Under the pieces are notes generated by a model. The model made no database searches, was not told where the DNA came from, and saw only the letters and a program-made list of their open reading frames with translations. The translations under genes and the position numbers were made by a program. Positions 49,150 to 59,605 of a DNA stretch of 64,000 bases are shown one piece after another (the first letter of the stretch is position 1; each line of letters opens with the position of its first letter). This stretch comes from Marinobacter sp. SS13-12. GTDB lineage: Bacteria > Pseudomonadota > Gammaproteobacteria > Pseudomonadales > Oleiphilaceae. The DNA lies in the NCBI RefSeq assembly GCF_030227115.1, contig NZ_JASSUA010000001.1, positions 2,356,001 to 2,420,000 on the forward strand, given 5' to 3'.

Positions 49150-50976
49150 TTACTCCTTGCCGAAGGCGATGACCACGCGGTCGTCACCATGGGTTCTTGA
49201 AAAAACGTAGGGCTCGGTGCTGAGGCGCTGGTGTTCGCCAGCGCCGATGGCCGGGTGGCGATCCCGGAACTGACCGAGCGTTTGCCAGTGGGACAGTACC
49301 GGCGCCGCCGTGCCGCTTTCAATGTCTTCCCAGTTCATATCGGAACGGGTGCCCTGGTGACCGTCGGAACCAGTGGGTCCGAACGGCCGCCCGGATTCAT
49401 CTCCATAGAATATCTGGCTGGTGCCCGGTGTAAACAGCAAGGCACTGGCTGCGCGCTTCTGCATGGCAGGATCGTTGTCTGCGATGCGGCTGAACAGCTG
49501 GGTGTCGTGGGATGAAATGTAGCTCATGACGTTGAAAGGTCTGTCGCCGTTCATCTTCTCTGCGTAATCGCTGTAAATGGGCTCCATCTCCGACAGGCAG
49601 GTGGCACCGGCCCGGGCTTCTTCCTGCAGGTCAAAGTTGATCACCGCATCGAAGCCGGCATCAAAGTAGCTGCTGCGGGTGACGGTGTGGGGGAACACCT
49701 CCGCCACCATCCAGAAGTTCTCCGCTGGCAGCGGTTGCCCTGGATTGTTGCTACGGTAGGTTTCCAGTGCCTCCTGGGCTTGCGCCTTGAGTTCCTGCCA
49801 GGCTTCCGGCTCCACGTGTTTGGCGGTATCGACCCGGAAACCATCCACGCCAAACTCACGCACCCAGTCTGTCAGCCAGGTGATCAGGTAATCCCGCACC
49901 GTTGCATCATCAAGCTGCTCCGCCCGGGTGTTGTCCTTGTTCCTGAGGAACACCGGGAGGTCGACTGCCTGGTCAGATTCGGTCTTGAAGTCCGGCAGGA
50001 AAGCCAGCGAACCCCGTACCGGATCGATGGAGGCATTGGGTGGGGTGTCATAATCTCCGATGCCGGCGCGAACCCAGTCCTTGCCCCACCAGTTGGTCCA
50101 GTCCGGGTGATCGTAGTCAATCAGGGCGTGGTAGGCGTGGAAATCCTCCCAGGACTCCGGCTGCCACGCGCCCCATTGTTCCGGCAGGTGCTTCTCGAAG
50201 CCGTCACGGAGCCCGCCGAAGTTGAAGGTCTGCATGTCCTGGAGTGTGGAGTAGCCGGGGTGGTTCATGACCACGTCCATCACCACACGTATGCCGCGGG
50301 CGTGGGCCTCTTCAACCAGGGTGCGGAATTCATCACGGGTACCGAAGTTGGCGTCGGGGCGGGTAAAGTCCAGGGCATAGTAGCCATGGTAGCCATAGTG
50401 CTGGAAATCGCCCCGGTCGCCGCCACCAACCCAGCCATGAATTTGCTCGAAGGGTGGGGTGATCCAGAGGGCGTTGACGCCCAGCTCCTTAAGGTATTCC
50501 AGCTTTTCCGTCAGTCCGGCAAAATCCCCGCCATGGAAGGTACCGATTTCGTCCTTGCCGTCGGGCTGGCGGCCGTAGTTCCGGTCGTTATCGGTGCGGC
50601 CGTTGGCGAAGCGGTCAGTCAAGGTAAAATATACCGTGGCGCCGGCCCAGTTGAAGCTTTGTTGAGGGGCATCGGCAGCCTCAAGCAATAACAGCCCTTC
50701 GGATTCCGGTGCGGGGGTCAGTGTGACTTTGCCGTCTGCCACCCGGGCTTTTTTCCCGCTGTAGAAATCCCGCACCCATTCACCGTCAGTAAACGTGTCA
50801 CCCACGGAAACCGTCATTGCGGACCGGGTCGCAACACAGAGGCCGCCGCTGGTTGAAGCGCCGGGGTTGTCTGAAGGAGGGGTTGCAGTCTCGAACTGGC
50901 CGCTGGCGCAGCCGACAAGAGAGAGGCACGTCACAAGGCTGGCGGTCAATCTGAGTTTTTTCGGGTATGAATTCAT
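49150..50976 (-). CDS. Lipoprotein alpha-amylase (GH13, MalS-like)
   Basis: Hydrolyses alpha-1,4 links of maltodextrins and starch in the periplasm or at the outer membrane. The 608-residue precursor has a lipoprotein signal ending LSLVGC with Cys23, +2 Ala. GH13 motifs are ordered: DVVMNHPG, GFRVDTAKH with the nucleophile Asp, MVAEVFPH with the acid/base Glu, and ISSHDTQ. The central insertion rich in Trp/Asp (QGAWQPESWEDFHAYH region) is typical of MalS-like enzymes. The C-terminal beta domain is short. A MalT-box-like site lies about 55 bp upstream, and malE is divergent. Confidence 0.9.
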   Translation of the reverse strand: MNSYPKKLRLTASLVTCLSLVGCASGQFETATPPSDNPGASTSGGLCVATRSAMTVSVGDTFTDGEWVRDFYSGKKARVADGKVTLTPAPESEGLLLLEAADAPQQSFNWAGATVYFTLTDRFANGRTDNDRNYGRQPDGKDEIGTFHGGDFAGLTEKLEYLKELGVNALWITPPFEQIHGWVGGGDRGDFQHYGYHGYYALDFTRPDANFGTRDEFRTLVEEAHARGIRVVMDVVMNHPGYSTLQDMQTFNFGGLRDGFEKHLPEQWGAWQPESWEDFHAYHALIDYDHPDWTNWWGKDWVRAGIGDYDTPPNASIDPVRGSLAFLPDFKTESDQAVDLPVFLRNKDNTRAEQLDDATVRDYLITWLTDWVREFGVDGFRVDTAKHVEPEAWQELKAQAQEALETYRSNNPGQPLPAENFWMVAEVFPHTVTRSSYFDAGFDAVINFDLQEEARAGATCLSEMEPIYSDYAEKMNGDRPFNVMSYISSHDTQLFSRIADNDPAMQKRAASALLFTPGTSQIFYGDESGRPFGPTGSDGHQGTRSDMNWEDIESGTAAPVLSHWQTLGQFRDRHPAIGAGEHQRLSTEPYVFSRTHGDDRVVIAFGKE

Positions 50977-51030
50977 GCAATGGGCTCCGGTTCCATTTAT
51001 TGTTGTCGTACCGCAATCAGACCAGACCCG

Positions 51031-51046
51031 GGGGGAGGGTGGTAGA
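51031..51046 (+). promoter_or_regulatory. MalT-box-like site for the amylase gene
   Basis: GGGGGAGGGTGGTAGA on the plus strand, reading opposite to the amylase transcript, as the lamB and alpha-glucosidase sites do. One position of the core differs from GGAGGA. Confidence 0.6.
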
Positions 51047-51055
51047 CGGAATTTG

Positions 51056-51075
51056 CTACGCCTCCCTACTCCCCC
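51056..51075 (-). promoter_or_regulatory. MalT-box-like site for the malEFG operon
   Basis: On the minus strand GGGGGAGTAGGGAGGCGTAG, with the CGTAG tail shared with the lamB and alpha-glucosidase sites. It reads opposite to malE and lies about 165 bp upstream of its start. Confidence 0.65.
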
Positions 51076-51238
51076 GTTCTACGCCTCAGGGAATGAAATC
51101 AGGGCTGATGCCAGCAACGGCAAATTGCAACACAGTTCGGTTACTCGCAATAGAAAGATTTGCGTTCAGCCCGTCCGGCCAACCTCGTGCCAGGGCGGAC
51201 AACAAGAATAAGGCAAGAACAAGCAGAGGAATCACCTG

Positions 51239-52438
<1,200 letters not shown>

Positions 52439-52454
52439 CACCAAAAATGAAAGT

Positions 52455-52482
52455 GCCGTCGGCAGTCTTGCCGGCGGCTTTT
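52455..52482 (+). terminator. Hairpin with T tract between malE and malF (partial terminator)
   Basis: GCCGTCGGCA and TGCCGGCGGC pair over 10 bp (one G-T pair) around GTCT and are followed by TTTT, 17 nt after the malE stop. It probably protects malE mRNA and reduces malF/malG transcription, comparable in role to the REP element between E. coli malE and malF. Confidence 0.75.
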
Positions 52483-52497
52483 AACGGGCTGACTACA

Positions 52498-54039
52498 ATG
52501 ATAACGGAAACCCTGTCCTCCCCCGGAACCGAAAGCAGACTTTCAATGACCCGAATGATTCTGAAGTGGGGCGCCCTGGCTGCGTTGGTGGGAATGGCGC
52601 TCTACCTGATACTGGCACTGTATGCCCAGCAGGAGTTCGTGTTCGCGATGCTGTTCCTGGTGCTGACGGCGTCAGCGGTATTTGTCTTCGTCAACAAAAA
52701 ACTCTACGCCCACCGCTACATCTTTCCCGCCGTAGCGGGCATGGGGCTGTTTGTTATTTTCCCGCTGATGTACACGGTGGGTATTGGTTTTACCAACTAC
52801 AGCGCCAGCAATTTGCTGAGCTTTGAGCGGGTACAGGAAAACCTGCTGGACCGGACCTATCAGTCCGATTCCGTTCGCTACAACTACGAGCTTTACGATA
52901 CCGACGCCGGTTACGTGATCTATCTGGAAGGGGAACACCAGGACCTGGTATCGGCACCGCTGGCCCTGGATAGCTCGGATTCCAGCGCACCGGTATTGCC
53001 TGCCTCAGGGAAACCAGCGGGAGAGCCACTGGCAATCCGGGATATCATCCAGCTCAGGTCGGAACTGTCGCAACTGGAACTGCTGACCGAGGATGGCCGG
53101 GAGTTGAGCATGGCCAGCCTGCGTGCATTCGCCGCGATCAACGACCAGTTCACGCTGCACGACAATGGCAGCATTACCGACAACCAGACTGACGTCACCT
53201 ACTTCCCGGATCACGATACCGGCTTTTACCGCAGCGCGGACGGCCAGACCCTGTCACCGGGGTGGACCGTCAACATCGGCTGGGACAACTACCTGAAAGT
53301 AGTATCCGACCCCAGCATTCGTGGGCCGTTTTTCGAGATCTTCGTGTGGACGCTGTCCTTCGCGGTGGCGACAGTGGTGTTCACCCTGGCACTCGGTCTG
53401 CTACTGGCAAATCTGCTGCAGTGGGACCAGATTCGTGGCAAGGGCTTCTATCGCACCATGCTGATTCTGCCCTATGCGGTGCCTGCGTTCATCTCGATAC
53501 TGGTGTTCAAGGGCCTGTTCAATCAGAACTTCGGTGAGATCAACCTGGTGCTGGAAGGCCTGTTCGGAATACGGCCGGACTGGTTCAGCGACCCGGCACT
53601 GGCCCGGACGATGATCCTGATCGTCAATACCTGGCTTGGCTACCCGTACATGATGCTGCTCACCATGGGCTTGCTGCAGGCGATCCCACGGGATCTGTAC
53701 GAAGCATCCGCCATGGACGGGGCAGGGCCGGTGAATAACCTGTTCAACGTCACCCTGCCGCTGATCATCAAGCCGCTGATGCCGCTGCTGATTGCAAGCT
53801 TTGCGTTCAATTTCAACAACTTCGTCCTGATCGCCCTGTTGACCGGTGGTGCGCCCGATATTATCGGTGCCAGCACACCTGCAGGCACGACAGACCTGCT
53901 GGTGAGCTACACCTACCGTATCGCGTTCCAGGATTCCGGACAGAACTTTGGCCTGGCGGCTGCCATCGCCACTGCCATCTTCCTGGTGGTTGGCGCCCTG
54001 TCGCTGATCAACCTCAAACTGTCCAAAGTCAAAGTCTAA
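52498..54039 (+). CDS. malF: Maltose/maltodextrin ABC permease MalF
   Basis: 513-residue inner-membrane permease with the large periplasmic P2 insertion typical of MalF (about residues 110-255, containing [17 protein letters not shown]). The EAA loop is [20 protein letters not shown] near residues 399-418. ATG 52498 is chosen because it lies just past the malE-malF hairpin and gives the family length (E. coli 514); an in-frame ATG at 52447 would place the hairpin inside the gene. No strong ribosome site is seen, so the start is uncertain. Confidence 0.92.
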   Translation: MITETLSSPGTESRLSMTRMILKWGALAALVGMALYLILALYAQQEFVFAMLFLVLTASAVFVFVNKKLYAHRYIFPAVAGMGLFVIFPLMYTVGIGFTNYSASNLLSFERVQENLLDRTYQSDSVRYNYELYDTDAGYVIYLEGEHQDLVSAPLALDSSDSSAPVLPASGKPAGEPLAIRDIIQLRSELSQLELLTEDGRELSMASLRAFAAINDQFTLHDNGSITDNQTDVTYFPDHDTGFYRSADGQTLSPGWTVNIGWDNYLKVVSDPSIRGPFFEIFVWTLSFAVATVVFTLALGLLLANLLQWDQIRGKGFYRTMLILPYAVPAFISILVFKGLFNQNFGEINLVLEGLFGIRPDWFSDPALARTMILIVNTWLGYPYMMLLTMGLLQAIPRDLYEASAMDGAGPVNNLFNVTLPLIIKPLMPLLIASFAFNFNNFVLIALLTGGAPDIIGASTPAGTTDLLVSYTYRIAFQDSGQNFGLAAAIATAIFLVVGALSLINLKLSKVKV

Positions 54040-54049
54040 GGAGCTACCC

Positions 54050-54940
54050 ATGGCGATGGTTGAACCCCGCTCCACGAAGTATCGCGTATTGGCATCCCAT
54101 CTCGGGATGCTTGGATTCATCGTGATCATTCTGTTTCCGCTGCTGATGGTGATTTCCATCTCCTTCCGCAGTGGTAACTTCGCCTCCGGCAGCCTGCTGC
54201 CGGAGAATCCCTCGCTGGAGCACTGGTATCTGGCGCTCGGCATTCCCTACACCGGTGAAGACGGCACGGTAACCCAGCCGCCATTCCCGGTGCTGCTGTG
54301 GCTGTGGAACTCCATCAAGATTGCGGTGGTCTCCGCGGTGCTGATCCTGGCGCTATCCACCACCAGCGCCTATGCCTTCGCCCGCATGCGGTTTGCGGGT
54401 AAGGGCTTCGTGCTCAAGTCCATGCTGATCTTCCAGATGTTCCCACCGGTGTTATCACTGGTGGCGCTGTATGCCCTGTTCGACAAGATAGGCAACCACG
54501 TCAGCTGGTTGGGGCTGAATACCCACGGTGCGGTGATTGTCGCGTCTCTGGGGGGCATGGCTCTGCATATCTGGACCATCAAGGGCTACTTCGACTCCAT
54601 AGACCGCTCCCTGGAGGAGGCGGCTATAGTGGATGGAGCCACCACCTGGCAGGCGTTCCGTTACATCCTGCTGCCGCTGTCTGTGCCCATACTGGTAGTG
54701 GTGTTCATCCTTGCGTTCATCATGACCATCATGGAATACCCGATGGCTTCCGTGCTGCTGGTGGATACCGACAAGCTGACCCTGGCGGTGGGGGCGCAAC
54801 AGTACCTGTATGAGCAGAACTATCTGTGGGGCGATTTTGCCGCCGCAGCAGTGCTCTCGGGGCTCCCCATCACTCTGATCTTCCTTTACTGCCAGAAATG
54901 GATTGTTGGCGGGCTTACTGCCGGTGGCGTCAAAGGCTGA
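54050..54940 (+). CDS. malG: Maltose/maltodextrin ABC permease MalG
   Basis: 296 residues, the same length as E. coli MalG, with six predicted helices and the EAA loop [20 protein letters not shown] near residues 185-204. The C-terminal tail ends GLTAGGVKG, matching the MalG tail that enters the MalE site and gates transport. AGGAG precedes the ATG 11 bp after malF. A terminator follows. Confidence 0.94.
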   Translation: MAMVEPRSTKYRVLASHLGMLGFIVIILFPLLMVISISFRSGNFASGSLLPENPSLEHWYLALGIPYTGEDGTVTQPPFPVLLWLWNSIKIAVVSAVLILALSTTSAYAFARMRFAGKGFVLKSMLIFQMFPPVLSLVALYALFDKIGNHVSWLGLNTHGAVIVASLGGMALHIWTIKGYFDSIDRSLEEAAIVDGATTWQAFRYILLPLSVPILVVVFILAFIMTIMEYPMASVLLVDTDKLTLAVGAQQYLYEQNYLWGDFAAAAVLSGLPITLIFLYCQKWIVGGLTAGGVKG

Positions 54941-54992
54941 CGCCACCATCCCTTCCGCGAGCATTGCGTCTTCCTTCTTTTGCACTTCGCGA

Positions 54993-55030
54993 CCCGGTCA
55001 GGCTAATCCCCCCTGCTGACCGGGCTTTTT
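54993..55030 (+). terminator. Intrinsic terminator after malG
   Basis: Arms CCCGGTCAG and CTGACCGGG enclose a 14-nt loop and are followed by a run of T, about 50 nt after the malG stop. Confidence 0.85.
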
Positions 55031-55080
55031 TATTTTCGTGATCGCTGGACAGTAGCGGCCAGGCTCTGGCTAGTAAAACA

Positions 55081-55112
55081 AAAAAAGGGCCGGTACGTGA
55101 CGAACCGGCCCC
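55081..55112 (-). terminator. Intrinsic terminator after malK
   Basis: On the minus strand GGGCCGGT/ACCGGCCC pair and are followed by seven T, about 20 nt after the malK stop. With the malG terminator it separates the convergent operons. Confidence 0.85.
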
Positions 55113-55132
55113 TGAAAAGGTGTCAGAGCAAA

Positions 55133-56248
55133 TCAGAAATCAATGCAGGGCTCACGGTACAGCCGGGGGCAGGCGTTGCCGTCCTGGCGGAACAGATGGC
55201 ATTTGATGGCGTTGAAGCCCAGGGTGACTTTGGTGCCTTCCTGGATCGGGTCGCTGCCGTCGGTGCGCATGGTGATGACACCGTCCACGCCGTTGACGTC
55301 CATGTGCACCAGGGTCTGGTAGCCCAGCCGTTCAACCACGGTGACTTCGCCGTCCATGTACATGTCGGCTTCATCGCCTGTGGTCAGGTGTTCGGGGCGG
55401 ACACCCAGGCTAACGGTTTCACCGGCTGCCAGTTCGTGACCGTTGACGGGGATTTCCAGGGAATGATTGCCGGGCAGGGTCACGGTAACGGACTGGGTGT
55501 CGGCTTTCTCGACAGCGCAGTCGACGAAGTTCATTTTTGGTGAGCCGATAAACCCGGCTACAAACCGCGTGGCCGGGTAGTGGTAAAGCTCCATGGGTTT
55601 GCCAACCTGGGCGATGGTGCCGTTGTCCAGGGCGACGATTTTGTCGGCCATGGTCATGGCCTCCACCTGGTCATGGGTGACGTACACCATGGTGGCGTCC
55701 AGGCGTTTGTGCAGGCGCGAGATTTCGATGCGCATCTGTACCCGAAGGGAAGCATCCAGGTTGGATAATGGCTCGTCGAACAGGAATACCGTGGGTTCCC
55801 GCACAATGGTGCGGCCAATGGCAACACGCTGGCGCTGCCCGCCAGACAGGTCTTTCGGCTTACGCTCCAGCAGGTTGTCGAGCTGGAGAAGCCTGGCGGC
55901 ATCGTTAACGCGACGGTCAATTTCGGTCTTGTTGGTCTTGGCCAGTTTGAGGCCGAAGGCCATGTTCTCCGCCACGTTCATGTGGGGGTACAGGGCGTAG
56001 GACTGGAACACCATGCCCACTTCACGCTCCTTGGGTGGCAGGTTGTTGACCTTGTCGTTACCAATGTACAGGTCACCGGAGGTGATGTCCTCCAGCCCCG
56101 CGATCATGCGTAGCAGGGTGGATTTGCCGCACCCGGACGGGCCGACAAAGACCACAAACTCGCCGTCATCGATATCCAGGTTCACGTTGCGGGTTACCTG
56201 GGTTTCGTCAAAACTCTTGCAGATGTTTCGTAGTGTGACGCTGGCCAT
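55133..56248 (-). CDS. malK: Maltodextrin ABC importer ATPase MalK
   Basis: 371 residues, identical in length to E. coli MalK. Walker A GPSGCGKS is at 36-43, followed by the signature [15 protein letters not shown] near 134, Walker [13 protein letters not shown] near 153 and [13 protein letters not shown] with the switch His near 192. The C-terminal regulatory OB domain is complete, so interaction with MalT or EIIA-like partners is possible. Start ATG 56248 matches the family N-terminus [13 protein letters not shown]. It lies 38 bp downstream of the alpha-glucosidase gene on the same strand. Confidence 0.94.
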   Translation of the reverse strand: MASVTLRNICKSFDETQVTRNVNLDIDDGEFVVFVGPSGCGKSTLLRMIAGLEDITSGDLYIGNDKVNNLPPKEREVGMVFQSYALYPHMNVAENMAFGLKLAKTNKTEIDRRVNDAARLLQLDNLLERKPKDLSGGQRQRVAIGRTIVREPTVFLFDEPLSNLDASLRVQMRIEISRLHKRLDATMVYVTHDQVEAMTMADKIVALDNGTIAQVGKPMELYHYPATRFVAGFIGSPKMNFVDCAVEKADTQSVTVTLPGNHSLEIPVNGHELAAGETVSLGVRPEHLTTGDEADMYMDGEVTVVERLGYQTLVHMDVNGVDGVITMRTDGSDPIQEGTKVTLGFNAIKCHLFRQDGNACPRLYREPCIDF

Positions 56249-56286
56249 AACGTTGGTCTTCTTGTTTGATCTATGGAAGCAGGGGG

Positions 56287-57900
56287 TCAGAGTGATGCAA
56301 TCTCGACACCCCATGGCTGCAGCTCGAGTTGCCGGCCTTTCCAGGAACCACCGATAAAGTCCGGGGTGCCTTTGATTGGCTGGCCAGGAGCTGGCGTGGT
56401 GATCCGAACTGGCTTGTCCGTCAGGTTCAGTGCCACCAGCAGGGTTTCACCCTCGTAATGTCGGGTGTAAACCAGAGTTTCGTCCGGGCTCTTGAGGAAC
56501 TCGATATCGCCCTTGAGCAGAACCGGCTGCTGTGCACGCCATCCCAGGAAAGCGCGATACGCCTGCAGGATGGAATTCTCCTCGTCATGCTGGACCGCAA
56601 CCGCTGCATTGTAGTGTTCATCATAAACCGGCAGCCAGGGGCGCGCATCGGAGAAACCACCATGGGTTTCCCGGTGGTGCCAGACCATCGGTGTGCGGCA
56701 GCCGTCCCGGCCCTTGTACTCAGGCCAGAAGTTGATGCCATAGGGATCAACCAGCTCATGGTATTCCAGCTCCGCTTCGGTCAGGCCAAGCTCCTCGCCC
56801 TGGTAGATGCAGACGCTGCCCCGCAGGGTCAGCAGCATGGCCATGTAGGCTTTGAGTTGCTGCGCTGAACCGGCTTCCCAGCGGCTGGCCACGCGGGCTA
56901 CGTCATGGTTGCCTATGGCCCAGCAGGGCCAGCCGTCGGTCAGTTTCTTCTCGATGGAGTCGACAGTCTTCTTGAAAAATTCTGCGCCACGTTGCTCGGT
57001 CAGCAGGTCGAAGGAATAGGCCATGTGGAGCTTGTCACCGCCACCGGTATATTTCGCCATGGTTTCCAGGGAGTTGTCGTCCCCGATTTCTCCCACGGTA
57101 GTGGTTCCGGGATACTGGTCAAGCAGCGCACGCAGCCGCTGCAGGAAAGCCAGGTTTTCCGGGCGGGTCTTGTCGTATTTGTGAAACTGGTAGGCGTAGG
57201 GGTTTTCCTTGCGCACACCAATGGACCCTTCGGCAACCGCATCGCTGGGAGGATTGTCCCGCAGCTTGGGGTCATGGAAACAGAAGTTGATGGCGTCGAG
57301 GCGGAAACCGTCCACGCCCCGGTCAAGCCAGAACTTGACGTCCGACAGTACCTGATCCACCACTTCGGGGTTGTGGAAGTTCAGGTCCGGCTGGCTGGCC
57401 AGGAAATTGTGCAGGTAGTACTGCTTGCGCCGGCTGTCCCAGGCCCAGGCTGAGCCACCAAAAACCGAGAGCCAGTTGTTCGGAGGTGTACCATCTTTGC
57501 TGGCATCCGCCCACACATACCAGTCCGATCTGGGGTTGTCGCGGCTGGAACGGCTTTCGACAAACCAGCGGTGCTGGTCCGAGGAGTGGCTCAGAACCTG
57601 GTCGATCATGATCTTCAGGTCGCGCTTGTGGGCTTCTGCAATCAGCTCGTCGAAGTCTCCAATCGTACCGAATATCGGGTCCACGTCGCGATAGTCTGAA
57701 ACGTCGTAGCCAAAATCCTTCATGGGGGAGGTAAAGAACGGCGACAGCCAGATCGCATCTACGTTCAGGCTTGCGATGTAATCCAGCTTGGCGGTAACCC
57801 CGGGCAAATCACCGATACCATCGCCGTTGGAATCGTTAAAGCTGCGTGGATAAACTTGGTAAATGACGGCGCCACGCCACCAGTCCGGGTTTTTGATCAT
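56287..57900 (-). CDS. Cytoplasmic alpha-glucosidase (GH13_23 type)
   Basis: Releases glucose from maltose and maltodextrins. The 537-residue protein has no signal peptide. Motifs: [21 protein letters not shown] near 14-34, nucleophile Asp202 in FRLDAINF, acid/base Glu271 in VGEIGDD, and the third acid in [10 protein letters not shown] near 333. The numbering of Asp202 and Glu271 equals that of the characterised Halomonas alpha-glucosidase, which supports the start at 57900 (GAGG 4 nt upstream of it). It forms a unit with malK and carries a MalT-box-like site about 140 bp upstream. It seems to replace the MalQ/MalP route, neither of which is in the window. Confidence 0.92.
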   Translation of the reverse strand: MIKNPDWWRGAVIYQVYPRSFNDSNGDGIGDLPGVTAKLDYIASLNVDAIWLSPFFTSPMKDFGYDVSDYRDVDPIFGTIGDFDELIAEAHKRDLKIMIDQVLSHSSDQHRWFVESRSSRDNPRSDWYVWADASKDGTPPNNWLSVFGGSAWAWDSRRKQYYLHNFLASQPDLNFHNPEVVDQVLSDVKFWLDRGVDGFRLDAINFCFHDPKLRDNPPSDAVAEGSIGVRKENPYAYQFHKYDKTRPENLAFLQRLRALLDQYPGTTTVGEIGDDNSLETMAKYTGGGDKLHMAYSFDLLTEQRGAEFFKKTVDSIEKKLTDGWPCWAIGNHDVARVASRWEAGSAQQLKAYMAMLLTLRGSVCIYQGEELGLTEAELEYHELVDPYGINFWPEYKGRDGCRTPMVWHHRETHGGFSDARPWLPVYDEHYNAAVAVQHDEENSILQAYRAFLGWRAQQPVLLKGDIEFLKSPDETLVYTRHYEGETLLVALNLTDKPVRITTPAPGQPIKGTPDFIGGSWKGRQLELQPWGVEIASL

Positions 57901-58037
57901 CATGCCTCGCTTAACACCCTGACGGTGAAAGATTGTTATTGTCTGGAACGGAACATTCCGTGGTAATCGCTTAATGCATAGTGCGATCAAGCCACGGGCC
58001 GTTCATCCTCCTGCCGCACTTTTTGTTGGCGTAGCCC

Positions 58038-58067
58038 GGGGGAGGAGGGGGGCGTAGAGGGGATGAG
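58038..58067 (+). promoter_or_regulatory. MalT-box-like tandem site upstream of the alpha-glucosidase-malK unit
   Basis: GGGGGAGGAGG at 58038-58048, CGTAGA at 58053-58058 and GGGGATGAG at 58059-58067. Both G-rich parts match the MalT box GGGGA(G/T)GAGG, in tandem, and read opposite to the gene. Confidence 0.75.
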
Positions 58068-58092
58068 ATGAATATGACTACAGAAGGAGAGT

Positions 58093-58136
58093 GACTGTCA
58101 TCCCTGTCGATCCAGTTATCGGCGGGGATGACAGTC
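58093..58136. other. Perfect 12-bp hairpin at the 3-prime end of the SSS symporter gene
   Basis: GACTGTCATCCC (58093-58104) pairs with GGGATGACAGTC (58125-58136) around a 20-nt loop. There is no T tract on either strand. It stands between the symporter stop and the alpha-glucosidase control region and may insulate them. Confidence 0.6.
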
Positions 58137-58153
58137 CGGGAGCGGAGTAGTTA

Positions 58154-59515
58154 CTACCTCCTGGCAGCAAAGGCCAGCGCCAGGCTAACGAGGGTAGACC
58201 CGACCAGGGCGCCCACAAATGGCAGCAGCGTCGGAATTCCGCCCGGAAAGCTTGCGACTTCCAGACCGGCCATCAGGCTGCCTCCAGTGACCCAGCCGGG
58301 AATAATCGCCCCGGCCAGACCAGCAAGGCCACCCATTACCGCTGCTGTGGTTGTCATTCGTTTCCAGAGGCCCATCAGCACCGGTATAACGGCCGTGGCG
58401 CATAGCAGGTCGGCAATCAGGAACAGCCTCAATACTGAAACACCCTGCAGTGACACAATAACCACTGGGATCATCAGGATGACGGTAATCCACCGTGCCG
58501 AGGTAATGGAGAGCCCCTGTTTTTCCGTGACCGCCAGGGACGCCAGGGCGTTTTGCAGGGTATCCACTGATGAGGCCACCAGGGTCAAGGCCAGTACCAG
58601 GGCAGGAATCGTCAGCCACGCAGGCGCCCCCGAGAGGAGGGCAAAGAAGGGAATGGGCGGGGATCCGAGATCGACCCCACTCATGGCGGCGGCAATTCCC
58701 AGGGCGCCCACCGCAACCACCACCGCAATGGTGATTACACCACCAAACAGGGCACCCCGTCGCAGAGCAGACGTGTCCCGAGCCGACCATAGTCGCTGCC
58801 AGTAGCCCTGATGAAACAGATTGGCGGCCGTAACAGCAATCACAAGCGTCAGGGCGACGCCCAGAGCACTGCCAACGGGCGCCGACGGTGCGTTCGATGT
58901 GGTCAGTTCAGGCAGCCGCTCCATGGCCACAAAGCCGACAATGGCCAGCAGACCAATCAGCAAAAAGGCCTGCCACTGGTCGGTGACAATACTGGCGCGC
59001 AAGCCACCCCAGGCGGTGTAGATCAATGTGGCAATGGCCACGCCCAACACGGCCAGATTGCCGTTGACGCCGGAGAGCATCGAGGTGATGGCACCAATGG
59101 CGGTCAATTCCGCGGTGACGAAACACAGCATGTAGAGCACGGAGATCAATGACACGTAGCGGCGAACAGCGTTGCCATAGCAGGCCTGGGCAAATTCACC
59201 GATACTGCGGCCCTGGGGCAGGTAGCGTCGAATGGCCGGGCCACAGAAAGCAAAGACGATAAATGGCAGCGCCGCCCCCAGGGCGTAACCGCCGAGGGCA
59301 ATGGGCCCCACCAGCGCCCCGACTTCCGGGGGCGCAAACAGTATCCAGCCACCCATGCCCGAAGCCAGGAACGATAACCCCAGAGCCCGGGCACCCTGGC
59401 TGTTGCGGGCAGTTACATAGTCGTCCAGGCCGCCATCAGCCAGACGCGCCCGCATTCCCAGCCAGGTAAAAAGAATCAGGGCAGCTGCCAGGGCAGCAAC
59501 GGTAGTGTAAAACAT
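58154..59515 (-). CDS. Sodium:solute symporter (SSS family)
   Basis: 453 residues with about 12-13 hydrophobic helices. The order of motifs fits SSS proteins: ARNSQGARALGLSFLASGMG near residues 35-54, the Gly-rich helix GGYALGAALPFIVFAF near 73, AWGGLRASIVTDQWQAFLLI near 167-186, and SSVDTLQNALASLAV near 313. GGAG lies 8 nt before ATG 59515. The solute cannot be told; the neighbourhood does not point to one substrate. It is followed by an unusual hairpin rather than a T-tract terminator. Confidence 0.8.
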   Translation of the reverse strand: MFYTTVAALAAALILFTWLGMRARLADGGLDDYVTARNSQGARALGLSFLASGMGGWILFAPPEVGALVGPIALGGYALGAALPFIVFAFCGPAIRRYLPQGRSIGEFAQACYGNAVRRYVSLISVLYMLCFVTAELTAIGAITSMLSGVNGNLAVLGVAIATLIYTAWGGLRASIVTDQWQAFLLIGLLAIVGFVAMERLPELTTSNAPSAPVGSALGVALTLVIAVTAANLFHQGYWQRLWSARDTSALRRGALFGGVITIAVVVAVGALGIAAAMSGVDLGSPPIPFFALLSGAPAWLTIPALVLALTLVASSVDTLQNALASLAVTEKQGLSITSARWITVILMIPVVIVSLQGVSVLRLFLIADLLCATAVIPVLMGLWKRMTTTAAVMGGLAGLAGAIIPGWVTGGSLMAGLEVASFPGGIPTLLPFVGALVGSTLVSLALAFAARR

Positions 59516-59605
59516 GGTGGTGTTCTCCGCCTGTCGTGAAGCCGGGAATACTGACACATTCAGGGCGGCGCTGCGACCAAAGGGGCTGCTGAACTGGCAA
59601 CGTCG

